DNA of 64,000 nt from JAKRSE01 sp943369295 (GCA_943369295.1 CALRMU020000007.1:22655-86654), one strand, 5' to 3'. Shown: positions 16,679-26,232, numbered from the stretch's first letter. The notes: generated by a model not told the origin, from the sequence alone. Made by a program: numbers and translations.

Positions 16679-18364
16679 CTAGCCAGAAACCTCTCGTCTC
16701 ACCCGACCAGCCCGGTCATGAGCGGCCGAAAGCTTGTACTTGCCCGGCTTCACCACCCATTCAAAGACGGTGATATCCGATGATCCATCCATGCTCCAGA
16801 TAGGAGTCGCCCCAGCACCGCACCATCCGGTCAGCTGACCTCCATCCTGCCTTTGCAGGCCAGAAACCAGCCAATCTGGGTGTGCCGAACCCGGCTCTGA
16901 AGTCACAGAATCCTGACCTTCCGGCACAATTTCTGCCACAACGCCGCGCAGCATCTTTTTCTGCAGGGCAAGCTGGCTGACGTTGGTAGGCAGCCAGCCA
17001 GAGTTGTGGATCGCCCAACGAATCTTCATCAAGCCGCCCTCTTCCGTGACTTCCAAGGCCCTTTCCTCCAGAACTGGAGTCGTGCCGCCCAGCCACACAG
17101 TCCATTCGGCAAGGGGAGTGACTTCGGACTCCAGGAATTTGACCGGAGGGTTGCGCCAGGCAAGCTGGACATCCCACCCGCCGATTTCGATTTCGCCGAG
17201 CTGGGGGTGAGTAAAGGGCTGCCAAGGCATGTAACCCTGGCCATCAAGCTTTTCGTCGCTCCACTTCATCAGAGCAATGTCGTCCTCAAAGGGGTGCTCG
17301 CGGAACCAATCAATGGCGTGCTTAACCTCAATTCCGGCCTGCTTCTGAGGGGACCAGATTTCAACGGTCCAGGCATGAACTCCCCTGTGCTCGTACATCC
17401 AGTCGTCAAAAACGCCCGTGATCACCTCTTTGGGGTGGTACTTAAAGTCGTGGTAAACGCTGATGGCTGGGTAGCCAGTCATCTCTGTGCCCTTCTTTCC
17501 AAGCGCCTTGTAAATCCAAACATCCTCAGGAGGCAGGTTGTCCTCTGGCTCGCGTCCTGGAGGCCTTAGAAGCACGCCAGAGAAGGTGTGGAAGCAGACG
17601 GCTCCGCAGATGTTGGGATGCTTGGCGATAAAATCAACCTGCGCTCGAATCTCTGGCTCGCTGGTGGGGTAGGGGCCAGCACCGTGCTGTTCCCATTCTC
17701 CGCGCCACCCGCTTGGGTAGTTGCGGTTGAAGTCGAGCCCCTGTTTGCCCTTGTGGGCTCTCATAGTTAGGCCATCCCAGTTGTGAAAAAGGCCTTCAGG
17801 AAGCAGTCGGTAGTAGGTTCCGCCCGTCTCGCCTGGCTCACGCCTTTTCATCAGTCGAGGCTCTTCTTCTGAGATCTTCCAAGGACCGTTCTGATCCTTG
17901 ATTCTCATGTTCAAAACCCGACCGTCACCATCGATGTCAATTCGCTCCAGCCCAGCGATGTCTTCTTCATCGTAGGGGTAGGGGCGGGTTCCGCTGCGAA
18001 TGATCTTGGGAGCATCGGCCAGCGCCCATTCTGCGCCATCTGGATTCAAGCGGGGGCAGATGTAAAAGACTCTGGACTTCAGCAGGTCTTGATTCTTGGT
18101 CACCAAGAGGTCAATGACCTTAAGCGAAGCAGAAGAGGCACTCACCTCGCTGGCGTGAATGTTTCCATCCACCCAGAAGGCGGGTTTGTCCTCGGGGGCT
18201 CCGGTTGAAAAATCGGTAACAGTGGCAAGCCAGATATCGCGTCCTTCGTGGCTTTTGCCAATCGAACTGATCTTGACCAAGCCAGGATGCTCGGCGGCGA
18301 AGTCGTTGAGAACCTGCGTGAGCTCGTCGTATCTCACGTAGCGGTCCATGGGGACATGGGGCAT
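16679..18364 (-). CDS. M14-family zinc carboxypeptidase
   Basis: 561 aa. The metallopeptidase domain (about residues 8-350) shows the zinc motif DGNIHASE with His70 and Glu73, the substrate Arg/Asn region GLDFNRNYPSGW, third ligand His in AVCFHTFSG, and the catalytic Glu in HAWTVEIWSP. The family usually removes C-terminal residues from peptides. A beta-rich C-terminal region follows with no recognised domain. No signal peptide is visible from this start (MPHVPMDRYVRYDEL), so it may be cytoplasmic. An insertion with IDIDGDGRVLNMRIKD is common in environmental M14 peptidases. Confidence 0.88.
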   Translation of the reverse strand: MPHVPMDRYVRYDELTQVLNDFAAEHPGLVKISSIGKSHEGRDIWLATVTDFSTGAPEDKPAFWVDGNIHASEVSASSASLKVIDLLVTKNQDLLKSRVFYICPRLNPDGAEWALADAPKIIRSGTRPYPYDEEDIAGLERIDIDGDGRVLNMRIKDQNGPWKISEEEPRLMKRREPGETGGTYYRLLPEGLFHNWDGLTMRAHKGKQGLDFNRNYPSGWRGEWEQHGAGPYPTSEPEIRAQVDFIAKHPNICGAVCFHTFSGVLLRPPGREPEDNLPPEDVWIYKALGKKGTEMTGYPAISVYHDFKYHPKEVITGVFDDWMYEHRGVHAWTVEIWSPQKQAGIEVKHAIDWFREHPFEDDIALMKWSDEKLDGQGYMPWQPFTHPQLGEIEIGGWDVQLAWRNPPVKFLESEVTPLAEWTVWLGGTTPVLEERALEVTEEGGLMKIRWAIHNSGWLPTNVSQLALQKKMLRGVVAEIVPEGQDSVTSEPGSAHPDWLVSGLQRQDGGQLTGWCGAGATPIWSMDGSSDITVFEWVVKPGKYKLSAAHDRAGRVRREVSG

Positions 18365-18426
18365 GGAGTGATGCTACCTGGCCCCTTTGCCTCTTTCTCC
18401 TGTATCGAAAGGTACTGTAGAACTCA

Positions 18427-19701
18427 ATGAGCCTGAGGGAAGAGATCGACGTTCTGATCTATATTGAGCATCCCTCCAGAGAACTCGATTTGGCCGCACT
18501 TTACGCCTATCTGCTTGCCAAAAACCACGGATTAAAGGTCAAGCTGGTGCCGGTCTTTTTTAGAGACTACGAAACCTTTGCCCAGTGGGACCCCAAGGTC
18601 GTTGTTTTCCCTAACTACTACGCCCCAAGCAAGGGGTCAGAAAGAACACGATCCTTCTTTCCCAAGGCGCGATTTCTCAACCTTTCAAGCGAGCAGATCT
18701 TTTCTCGCCTCAACTTCGACCGCAAAGCCCCCAAAGGCGACTTTGCACTTCGGCACCTGAACTACTTGGCTTGGAGCCCCGCCTACCGCGACTACTTGAT
18801 CGAAAAGGGAGTCCAAAGCGGAAAAGTGACAGTGACAGGAAACCCCACTTACTCACTCTATCTCGACCCGTGGCAGAGAAGATTCCAAAAAAGGAAAGAG
18901 CTGGCGAAAGCTCACGGCTTAGATTTAACCAAATGGTGGGTTTTCTTTCCAGAGAACTACGGAGCCGCCTGGTTTTCGAAAGAACGCCGCGAAAAAATGA
19001 TCGCTGATGGCGCAGACAGGGAGGGCATAGAGGCGAATCATCAGACTGCCCTCAAGTCACTTGAAGAGGTCTGCCGGTGGCTGAACACCATTCCAGAAGA
19101 CATCGAGATCATTCTGCGACCGAGACCTGCCACGGGTAAAGAGAGGTTTATGGAACTGGCAGGGGCGTGGCTGCCAAAAAGTCACCCCAGACTCAAAATC
19201 ACCGACGACGGGACGGTGAGAGAGTGGATTCTGGCCAGCGACTCTGTGGTCTCAAGCTACTCCACAAGCCTTATCGAAGCAGCCTTAGCCGGCAAACCAA
19301 TCGCTATGGCTCAGCCTTTTCCCCTGCCTGCGTCTCTCTACCATGAGTTTTACGATCTGGTCACTGCATGCCGCACCGAGGAGGAGTGGCAGAGCTTTCT
19401 GAAGCAGGAGACTGCCGGAGACCCTAAGGCACTGGAGCAGTGGGCAAAAGCGAGCTTCATGGCTGAGGGCGATCCTGTACTAAGGGTCGTCGCCTGGATG
19501 GCCGAACAAGTCAAGATGGCAGACCAGGATTGGCAGCCGAGCAGGAACTTAGGGCCAAAGGCAAAGTTTAAAGACATGCTCTTCAAAGCCAAGCGGGCGC
19601 TTAAAGGCAAAGGAGAAAGACGTCTAGCCAGCGATGACCTCAGCCCAACTCAAGCGGATGAAGCTGTGGCTGTCTGGGCAGCCTGTTTAAAGGATGCTTG
19701 A
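18427..19701 (+). CDS. Putative surface-carbohydrate biosynthesis protein (paralog 1)
   Basis: 424 aa, no signal peptide. The N-terminal half (DVLIYIEHPSRELDLAALYAYLLAK) resembles the first Rossmann lobe of GT-B or polymer-synthesis proteins. The second half contains IEIILRPRPATG and VREWILASDSVVSSYSTSLIEAALAGKPI, a pattern seen in CDP-glycerol/Kdo-like transferases and surface-polysaccharide proteins where the S-T-S-x-x-E segment binds the donor. The gene at 20735 encodes a protein of exactly the same length with the same motifs. The 3' end overlaps a convergent methyltransferase by 15 bp. Donor and acceptor are unknown. Confidence 0.65.
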   Translation: MSLREEIDVLIYIEHPSRELDLAALYAYLLAKNHGLKVKLVPVFFRDYETFAQWDPKVVVFPNYYAPSKGSERTRSFFPKARFLNLSSEQIFSRLNFDRKAPKGDFALRHLNYLAWSPAYRDYLIEKGVQSGKVTVTGNPTYSLYLDPWQRRFQKRKELAKAHGLDLTKWWVFFPENYGAAWFSKERREKMIADGADREGIEANHQTALKSLEEVCRWLNTIPEDIEIILRPRPATGKERFMELAGAWLPKSHPRLKITDDGTVREWILASDSVVSSYSTSLIEAALAGKPIAMAQPFPLPASLYHEFYDLVTACRTEEEWQSFLKQETAGDPKALEQWAKASFMAEGDPVLRVVAWMAEQVKMADQDWQPSRNLGPKAKFKDMLFKAKRALKGKGERRLASDDLSPTQADEAVAVWAACLKDA

Positions 19702-20499
19702 AGAGCACCTGTCAACTTTCTTAGCCACGACCGCCGTGTTCGAGTAAAACAACGCCCCCCTCGAATTGACGATGGCTGGTGTTCTTTTGCGACCCTTTTT
19801 GCGGGTTGCGTTGTGCAGAGCCGAGAGCCCCTGCAGCATCCAGCCCAATGGAGCCAGATAGCCAAGAACCCCGCCGCCTCCGAAAGCAGCCTCGACAACT
19901 TGGAACCCAGACCGCTTCATCAGGAATTCAAGCGTCGTCAACCTGATTGGCTCTCTATAAGTGTCTGCCAAACACTCCTTAGTCCCTTCGACATTGATGA
20001 TATGGGGGAACCAACGATAGGTGGCATTTCCTAAAAATCGCAGCCTCGATTGGAGGGAAAAAATGTTTGGCATCGAGACGATCAAAATGCCACCCGGCCG
20101 CAGCACCCGGGCAAATTCTCTCAGAGTAAAACTAGGATTCTCCAAGTACCCCACTGCTTCAACGAGGATAACGGCATCGAAAGAAGAGTCATCGAAGGGC
20201 AGTTTTTCATCCAAATCGTGCTGCCGAAAAGGAATGCTCGGCTGCTGCCATTGGTTTTGAATGTCTATCCCGGTGACTTTGCAGCCCATGGCAGCAAGCT
20301 GGCTGGCCAATTCGCCCCCGCCGGCAGCGGCATCCAAAAGCTCACCTTTAAAATCGGGGGGGAGCAGGCTTTTGACCATGTCCCAAATTCCCTGGCCAGA
20401 GGCACCGACGACCGCCCTTACTTCTGCGGCTTTATGACTGGTTGGCTTGGCTATCTGGGGGCTCCTTTGACCGCAATACAAACCTTGACTTAGGCTCAA
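19687..20499 (-). CDS. Class I SAM-dependent methyltransferase
   Basis: 270 aa. SAM-binding motif I LLDAAAGGGELASQLA lies at about residues 54-69, motif II VTGIDIQ follows, then FDDSSFDAVILVEAVGYLENP and the post-I motif LRPGGILIVSMPN. These identify a Methyltransf_11 fold. FSLQSRLRFLGNATYRWFPHI and the later YREPIRLTTLEFLMKRSGF are seen in sugar or polysaccharide methyltransferases. It lies between two paralogous surface-carbohydrate genes, so a glycan substrate is likely but not shown. Confidence 0.82.
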   Translation of the reverse strand: MSLSQGLYCGQRSPQIAKPTSHKAAEVRAVVGASGQGIWDMVKSLLPPDFKGELLDAAAGGGELASQLAAMGCKVTGIDIQNQWQQPSIPFRQHDLDEKLPFDDSSFDAVILVEAVGYLENPSFTLREFARVLRPGGILIVSMPNIFSLQSRLRFLGNATYRWFPHIINVEGTKECLADTYREPIRLTTLEFLMKRSGFQVVEAAFGGGGVLGYLAPLGWMLQGLSALHNATRKKGRKRTPAIVNSRGALFYSNTAVVAKKVDRCSSSIL

Positions 20500-20534
20500 G
20501 TTACTTGACGATCGACCATAGCAGACCCTACAGA

Positions 20535-20658
20535 TTTTTGGGTCAAACTATCCGATCAATCATGCCGCATTCCGTGGACAAATGTAATGAACTCAAGGGG
20601 CCGAGTGGGCACACTTGCCAAGCACTATGGGCGAGTGGAATAGAATTTGACCCACAAA
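20535..20658. promoter_or_regulatory. Inverted GGGTCAAA pair between divergent genes
   Basis: TTTTTGGGTCAAA at 20535-20547 and AATTTGACCCACAAA at 20644-20658 are near-reverse complements about 100 bp apart, in the 235-bp gap between the divergent methyltransferase and transferase genes. They could be regulator half-sites; no regulator is known. Confidence 0.25.
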
Positions 20659-20734
20659 GCCGAGCTCTCTTCATCAATACTGATAAGAAGGTCAAACTCG
20701 GTCAGGTGCCGAAAAGGGCCGAAGCACAATTCTC

Positions 20735-22009
20735 ATGGCACAGCCAGTCAATATTCTCTTCTTCATTGATCATCGAGTCAGGGAGATGGACTGCCTTACG
20801 GCAGTGGCAAGACTGCTGAACCAAAAGGGGCTGACAACCGCCTTTGTGCCGCTTAGAGGCGAAACCTACCATAGTCTCACCAGCTACACGCCAGATCTTG
20901 CCTGCTTCACTTGGTTCTACTTCCACGAGAATAGTGGGTTCAACCGCATTCGGCGCTACTGGCCCAACGCCCGCTACGTCAATTTAGCCTTCGAGCAGTC
21001 GGTTAACGAGATCAACAAAAACCTGAAGGCTCCCAAGCACCCCTATGTGGTCAATGAGGTCTGGCAGTCAAGCTGGACTTACGCCTGGGATGAAGAGCTG
21101 GGCAGACGAGGGGTTCCGGCGAATCGCAGAGAGGTGAACGGCCACCCTGTAATGGCGTTGTATCAGGAGCCATACTCAACCCTCTACCCCACCAAAGAAG
21201 TTCTGGCGAAGCAGTTCAAACTGGATTTAACCAAAAGGTGGATCCTGATTCCAGAGAACTTTAACCCCGCCTTTCACGGACCAGAAAAGGTTGATGAATA
21301 TGTCGCGGCTGGTGAAAATCGGGCTGAGATTGAAGCCTATTTTCAGTGGGCAAGGGACAGTCTGGATGCTTTGGTCGACTGGCTGATGGCGACTCCGGAT
21401 GACGTGGAACTCATCTTCCGACCTCGACCAGGAATCGGCATGAAGGCGTACCAGGAGAGATTCGGCGAGAGGCTGAAGCAGTTCCCTAAGTCCGTCAAGA
21501 TGCTGGATGACCTGACTGTGCGAGAGTGGATTCTGGCCAGCGATGTCGTCGCCAGCAACCTCAGCACTTCGCTTATGGAATCTGCCCTGGCTTGCAAGGA
21601 CACCTTCGTCATCGCTCCCCTGCCCTTCCCCGATAGGGTGATGATTGACTGGCAAAGCAAGGTCACTCAGATTCAAACAAAGGACCAATATCTGGGAGCC
21701 CTTGATGGCAGCTTCAAAGGCGACCCCACCGAACTGGCCGACTGGGTGAAATCCACTATGATGCCGGTCGGAGACCCCATTGCCAAGCTGGCCGATTGGC
21801 TGGCCGAGGTCCATAAAGAAGCCAATGCCCTTCCCAAACCCCTCGGACCACTTGGCACCAAGATCCGCAGCAAAGAGCTGGAGTTTAAGTCGTGGAAGCG
21901 CAAAACCAAGCTCAAATTAAAGGGCGGCTACCAGCTTCCTCCCGTCGATGTCTTTTCTGATGAGGACATAGCCACACGCGGCAGGGACTGGCAGCGAATC
22001 TTGGGGTGA
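20735..22009 (+). CDS. Putative surface-carbohydrate biosynthesis protein (paralog 2)
   Basis: 424 aa, the same length and domain order as the protein encoded at 18427. Shared points are the N-terminal ILFFIDHRVREMDCLTAVARLL, LTKRWILIPENFNPA (LTKWWVFFPENYGAA in the paralog), VELIFRPRPGIG and VREWILASDVVASNLSTSLMESALA. It is probably a glycosyl- or polyol-phosphate transferase acting on a surface polymer. It ends 13 bp before purC. The pair flanks a methyltransferase gene, suggesting one duplicated glycan module. Confidence 0.65.
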   Translation: MAQPVNILFFIDHRVREMDCLTAVARLLNQKGLTTAFVPLRGETYHSLTSYTPDLACFTWFYFHENSGFNRIRRYWPNARYVNLAFEQSVNEINKNLKAPKHPYVVNEVWQSSWTYAWDEELGRRGVPANRREVNGHPVMALYQEPYSTLYPTKEVLAKQFKLDLTKRWILIPENFNPAFHGPEKVDEYVAAGENRAEIEAYFQWARDSLDALVDWLMATPDDVELIFRPRPGIGMKAYQERFGERLKQFPKSVKMLDDLTVREWILASDVVASNLSTSLMESALACKDTFVIAPLPFPDRVMIDWQSKVTQIQTKDQYLGALDGSFKGDPTELADWVKSTMMPVGDPIAKLADWLAEVHKEANALPKPLGPLGTKIRSKELEFKSWKRKTKLKLKGGYQLPPVDVFSDEDIATRGRDWQRILG

Positions 22010-22022
22010 AACCCTGGCTACA

Positions 22023-22928
22023 ATGGTCAGGATGCAGCCTCTGCTGACCACCTCGCTTCCTGGACTGCCCACTCCGCGCCGCGGAAAGGTGAGGGAGGTC
22101 TATGACCTTGGCGACAAGCTGCTGATCATCGCCACAGACCGCATCTCGGCTTTCGATGTCGTGATGGAGCAGGGAATCCCCGACAAAGGCAGAATCCTGA
22201 CTCAAATGAGCACCTGGTGGTTCAACCACCTTGGCCACCTTGCCAAGCACCACATCATCTCAACCGACGATGCCGAGATCGCCAAAGCGATTGGCTTTTT
22301 TGACCCGGCATTAAAGGGTCGCTGCACCCTGGCAGTCAAGGCCAAGCCCTTGACTATCGAATGTGTGGCAAGAGGCTACATTGCCGGGTCGCTTTTCAAA
22401 GAATACAAGGCCTCTCCCGATGGCCGCGTTCGCGACTTGACCCTGAGTGAAGGTTTGCTTGATGGCAGCCGACTTCCTGAGGTGCTTTTCACCCCCGCCA
22501 CAAAGGCCGAAGAAGGCCATGACGAAAACATCAGCTTCGATGTTGCCTGCGATATGGTCGGGCGGGAAGTGGCAGAAGAAGCCAGATATCTGACTCTGAA
22601 GCTCTACACCGAAGCTGCCCGCCACGCCGAAACAGTCGGAATCATTTTGGCCGATACTAAGTTCGAATTCGGCCTGACTGACCAAGGCTTGATCTGGATT
22701 GATGAGGCTCTGACCCCAGATTCCAGCCGATATTGGGAAGCCAAAGATTGGGTTCCGGGCGGAGCTCAGCCGTCTTTTGACAAGCAGCCTCTCCGAGACT
22801 GGCTAGATGGTCAGGACTGGAACAAGATGCCCCCACCCCCAGCTCTCTCGCCAGAGACTGTGGCGGCAACAAGAGAGCGGTATCTCAATGCCCTTGTGAG
22901 GATCACAGGGCAGGGCCTTCCCGAATGA
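22023..22928 (+). CDS. purC: SAICAR synthetase
   Basis: 301 aa. PurC joins aspartate to CAIR with ATP in purine synthesis. Diagnostic segments are GKVREVYDLGDKLLIIATDRISAFD, VVMEQGIPDKGRILTQMS, ECVARGYIAGS, and the catalytic DTKFEFGL with WIDEALTPDSSRYW. The length matches the longer PurC form. A second in-frame ATG at 22032 is possible. Its stop overlaps the waaA start (ATGA), so the two are translationally coupled despite unrelated pathways. Confidence 0.96.
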   Translation: MVRMQPLLTTSLPGLPTPRRGKVREVYDLGDKLLIIATDRISAFDVVMEQGIPDKGRILTQMSTWWFNHLGHLAKHHIISTDDAEIAKAIGFFDPALKGRCTLAVKAKPLTIECVARGYIAGSLFKEYKASPDGRVRDLTLSEGLLDGSRLPEVLFTPATKAEEGHDENISFDVACDMVGREVAEEARYLTLKLYTEAARHAETVGIILADTKFEFGLTDQGLIWIDEALTPDSSRYWEAKDWVPGGAQPSFDKQPLRDWLDGQDWNKMPPPPALSPETVAATRERYLNALVRITGQGLPE

Positions 22929-24277
22929 TCCTGCTCTACAACTTTCTGCTGGTTGTCACATCGTTTTTCTGGCTGCCTTGGATGATTCTAAGGACCAGAA
23001 AGCGCAAAGAGCAGCCCAATTGGTCAGAGCGAGCCGGGGATTACAAATTCACGGCCGGGGTCAACCCTAAAAGAATCTGGCTTCACGCCGTCTCGGTGGG
23101 CGAGGTCATGGCATCACTGCCCATCCTCGCCGCCTTGAGAGAAAAGCTTCCCGGCTGGGAAATCGTCCTCTCCGTCACCACATCTTCTGGACACGAAACA
23201 GCCAGATCCAAGGCAGCGGGACTCTACGATTATCTCGTCTACCCCCCCATTGACCTCATGCGCTTTACCGTGCGAGCCATGACCCGCACCAAGCCAGCCG
23301 CATTGGTGATTATGGAAACCGAGCTTTGGTATTCGCTGCTTTGGTCGGCCAAAGAGTTTGGAGCGACAACCATTCTGGCCAACGGAAGGATCAGCGACAG
23401 AAGCTTCAGCCGATCAAAGCATATCGCCTTCTTCTACAAAGATGTGCTCGGCCACTTTGACCACATTCTTATGCAGACCGAGCAGGATAAGGAAAGAATC
23501 CTAGCTCTCGGCGCGCCCCAAGCCGAGGTTTACGGGAACACAAAGTATCAGGAAGCTCTGGATGCCCTGACTGCCAGCCCTGATTACTGGCGAAAGGAAT
23601 TCGGCATTGAGCCAGACGACTTTGTGGTCTTTGTTGGGTCGACACGAGGAGAAGAGGACGAGACTCCCGTGCTGGAAGGAATCAAGATGGCCTTCCCCGA
23701 CCTGACTGGAATCAAGATTATCTGGGCGCCAAGGCACCTTGAACGAGCAGGAGACCTGGCAAAGAGGATCTCTTCGACCCTTGGTCCAGCCTCCATGCGA
23801 TCGAAGGGTGAAAAGGGGCAGATCACCATTCTGGATACCTACGGCGAGCTGAGCCAGGCTTACTGCGTCGCCGACGTTGTGATTGTCGGAGGCGGCTTTG
23901 CCAACATGGGAGGTCAGAACCTGATTCAGCCCCTGGCCCACGGCAAACCAGTGATTCATGGCATTCACATGCAGAACTTTAGGCAGGCAGCCCAGCAGGC
24001 CAAGGATGCAGGAGCCAGCCTGACCGTCACAACTTCTGCCGATCTTGCCGATAACCTGAAGAAGCTGAAATCTGACGAAGCCCTGAGAGTCAAAATGGGG
24101 CAGGCCGGTGCCGAGATGGTAAAGAGTCATTCTGGCGCGGCGGAGAGGATCGCAGACCGGATTGCCTCGGCAGCCCAAGATGCCTGGGAAAAGAAAGAGA
24201 CGATCAAGCTGGAACGTGAGGCGCGTAGGAAAGTAAAGGAAGTTGAGCGTAAAGCAAAGGAGAAGACCAAGCGCTAA
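22925..24277 (+). CDS. waaA: 3-deoxy-D-manno-octulosonic acid transferase
   Basis: 450 aa. WaaA (KdtA) adds Kdo from CMP-Kdo to lipid A precursor at the inner membrane; its presence implies an LPS outer membrane. An N-terminal membrane anchor (LLYNFLLVVTSFFWLPWMIL) precedes the acceptor domain with IWLHAVSVGEVMASLPIL. ALVIMETELWYSLL and ATTILANGRISDRSF follow, and the donor domain has IIWAPRHLERAGDLA and IVGGGFANMGGQNLIQPLAHGKPVIHG. A Lys/Glu-rich C-terminal tail of about 40 residues extends beyond the usual end. Coupled to purC by an ATGA overlap. Confidence 0.95.
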   Translation: MILLYNFLLVVTSFFWLPWMILRTRKRKEQPNWSERAGDYKFTAGVNPKRIWLHAVSVGEVMASLPILAALREKLPGWEIVLSVTTSSGHETARSKAAGLYDYLVYPPIDLMRFTVRAMTRTKPAALVIMETELWYSLLWSAKEFGATTILANGRISDRSFSRSKHIAFFYKDVLGHFDHILMQTEQDKERILALGAPQAEVYGNTKYQEALDALTASPDYWRKEFGIEPDDFVVFVGSTRGEEDETPVLEGIKMAFPDLTGIKIIWAPRHLERAGDLAKRISSTLGPASMRSKGEKGQITILDTYGELSQAYCVADVVIVGGGFANMGGQNLIQPLAHGKPVIHGIHMQNFRQAAQQAKDAGASLTVTTSADLADNLKKLKSDEALRVKMGQAGAEMVKSHSGAAERIADRIASAAQDAWEKKETIKLEREARRKVKEVERKAKEKTKR

Positions 24278-24278
24278 A

Positions 24279-25193
24279 ATGGCTCGCTACGTTAAGTTTA
24301 AGGATCTTTTTCCTTTTCGCAAAAAGGCAAAGACTCCCGGGTTCGGAATCAGCAAGGGCTTCTACCTGACAGTCCTCGCTTCTGATTCTGTTCTGCCCGC
24401 CCTGCTTGTTCTGCTAAACCCCAAGGGCGAAGGCGGAGCGATCAAAGGATTTGGCGTGCCCATGCAGAAGGATGCCGCCAAAGAAGACCTGGGCAAACCC
24501 TTGAGCCGAGGCTTTTATGGCTTGGCATCGCCCGACCAAAAAACCCTTCTTAAATTGGCAGTGGTAAGCAAAGAAGAGGCAGGGTTCGACCCCGGCCCTC
24601 TGCTTAAATCTCCTGCCGCGCTTTTGATGAAGGAAGACATCCGGTTTGGAATCGCCGGCGCCTGGCACCTGCTTCAGTTCACCTTTGAGAGCTTTGACCC
24701 TGAGGTCTATCCTGCTCTCGATTTCCTCCACGCGGTTGTGCGGCGCACGGCCGAATGCTCGAACGGAATCATCGCCGACCCCTTGGCGCAAGTCTATTGG
24801 ACTCTGGCTGACTTCCCCATCGAGCCTGATCCCGGCCGCCCCTATTCGACTCCGGCCCTGATTTCCACCAAAGAAAGGGCGGAATCGGCTGGGCTCAACC
24901 TCTACACCCTTGGGCTGCAGAAATTCACTATGCCAGAGCTCGAGATCAAGGGAGTTTCACCCTCTGAATCCGAAGCGGGCCAAGCTTTTCTTCTTTCACT
25001 GTCGCAGGGGATTCTTAGCGGCGACAAACTGGAACTCGGCCAAAGGGTCGGACACGGCGACGCTTCTTTTCTCGTCATTCAGGGCGGATCGGATCGTGCC
25101 CATTGGGACGGAATTCCCTGCTTTGAACTAGTGCCCAACAGCACCCTCTCAACCACCGCCATTCTTAAGCTTTGGCAGGATTCACAGAAATGA
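24279..25193 (+). CDS. Conserved-looking protein of unknown function
   Basis: 304 aa from the ATG one base after the waaA stop; the frame is open upstream but only within waaA. No signal peptide or membrane helix. A basic N-terminus (KFKDLFPFRKKAK) is followed by an alpha/beta region with WHLLQFTFESFDPEVYPALDFLH, and a C-terminal half with LNLYTLGLQKFTMPELEIKGVSPSE. That second half looks like DUF2314/DUF4261-type stress proteins but I cannot confirm a family. Its stop overlaps the msrC start, placing it in a waaA-orf-msrC operon. Confidence 0.75.
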   Translation: MARYVKFKDLFPFRKKAKTPGFGISKGFYLTVLASDSVLPALLVLLNPKGEGGAIKGFGVPMQKDAAKEDLGKPLSRGFYGLASPDQKTLLKLAVVSKEEAGFDPGPLLKSPAALLMKEDIRFGIAGAWHLLQFTFESFDPEVYPALDFLHAVVRRTAECSNGIIADPLAQVYWTLADFPIEPDPGRPYSTPALISTKERAESAGLNLYTLGLQKFTMPELEIKGVSPSESEAGQAFLLSLSQGILSGDKLELGQRVGHGDASFLVIQGGSDRAHWDGIPCFELVPNSTLSTTAILKLWQDSQK

Positions 25194-25633
25194 AAGCTTC
25201 TTACACCACCATTCTTCAGCAGCTTCAGGGCAGTTCAGCCTTCGGCGCCCACCTTCGCCGCGAGGCAATGGAGGCACTCGGCACTTTGGAAGGGTGGAAC
25301 TGGTGCGGCATCTACCGACTTGAGGGGGAGACTCTGATCCTGGATGAGTATGTGGGGGCAGCCACCGACCACACTCATATTCCGGTTGGTCGAGGGGTCT
25401 GCGGTACCGCCGTCGCCGAGAACAAGAACCAGGTGATTGATGACGTCCACGCTCTGGACAACTATTTGGCCTGCAGTCTTGAGACTAAGTCTGAGCTGGT
25501 CGTTTTGATCCGAGAGGGATCTGAGATTTTGGGGCAGATCGATATCGACGGCCATAAGGTCGGGCAGTTTGGGTGTGAAGAAGAAGCCTTTCTCGACCAG
25601 ATGGCCGTCATCTTGGCCGAACGCTGGAACTAG
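25190..25633 (+). CDS. msrC: GAF-domain free methionine-R-sulfoxide reductase
   Basis: 147 aa from the ATG at 25190, preceded by AGGA and overlapping the previous stop. The GAF fold starts with LEGWNWCGIYRLEGETL. The fRMsr signature is present: GRGVCGTAVAENKNQVIDDVH and NYLACSLETKSELVV carry the two catalytic/resolving cysteines. The enzyme reduces free L-methionine-(R)-sulfoxide using thioredoxin in the cytosol. It is last in the waaA operon, before a bidirectional terminator. Confidence 0.88.
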   Translation: MKASYTTILQQLQGSSAFGAHLRREAMEALGTLEGWNWCGIYRLEGETLILDEYVGAATDHTHIPVGRGVCGTAVAENKNQVIDDVHALDNYLACSLETKSELVVLIREGSEILGQIDIDGHKVGQFGCEEEAFLDQMAVILAERWN

Positions 25634-25701
25634 GAACTGTTGAAACCACAGTAGAGCCCAGGTCAGATGGAGTCTGACTGAATCAGTCTCCTAACCAAAA
25701 T

Positions 25702-25743
25702 GCGGTTTTCGACCGAGCCGTTAGGCGAAGGGTCGAAAACCGC
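25702..25743. terminator. Probable bidirectional terminator
   Basis: GCGGTTTTCGACC (25702-25714) and GGTCGAAAACCGC (25731-25743) form a 13-bp perfect stem between convergent genes (msrC and the chagasin-like gene). Short A/T tracts flank both sides. Confidence 0.75.
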
Positions 25744-25803
25744 CATAAAAACACTAATTGTTTCTGGGAAGCAAAACCGTGCTATTGAATGCTCACGGCC
25801 TGA

Positions 25804-26232
25804 TTACTTAACCGTAATGCTGGCGTTCCAAGGAGTCGAAGACTTCAGGGTGTCCAAGTTGAACTTCTGGAAATTCACAAAAATCACTTCGCCTTCCCCA
25901 GCCTTGTTTGCCTTGAAAGTGAAGGTGTAATTGCCCCCGACACCTACTGCTCCATCTGGGTTGGGGTCGCTCTTGTATGTCTTGCTGACGAGCGAGAAGG
26001 GTTCAGAGCCATCCAAGACCATGTGAAGCTGGTAGCCAGTCGTGGGGTTTGAGTCAAGAGTGACTGTAAAGGTATCGCCCTTGTTGATCGTGTAGGTTTT
26101 GCCTTTGCTTGCCGCTGTCAGCTTGAATTTGGGAGCCTTGGCGGGAGCGGCGTTTGCCTGGCCGGCCATCCAAAAACCAGATGTGATCAAAAGGACCCCA
26201 CAAACAACAAGACCAGTCGATTTCAACTGCAT
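25804..26232 (-). CDS. Chagasin-like (I42) cysteine-protease inhibitor
   Basis: 142 aa with signal peptide (MQLKSTGLVVCGVLLITSGFWM, cleavage near ANA). The mature domain has the three inhibitory loops of chagasin: NPTTGY at about residue 62, a GxGG-type segment GAVGVGGNYTFTF near 97, and the RPW-like TPWN near the C-terminus. Such proteins block papain-type cysteine proteases. In bacteria they act in the periplasm or outside the cell; the target here is unknown. Monocistronic, with its own 100-bp upstream region. Confidence 0.85.
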   Translation of the reverse strand: MQLKSTGLVVCGVLLITSGFWMAGQANAAPAKAPKFKLTAASKGKTYTINKGDTFTVTLDSNPTTGYQLHMVLDGSEPFSLVSKTYKSDPNPDGAVGVGGNYTFTFKANKAGEGEVIFVNFQKFNLDTLKSSTPWNASITVK

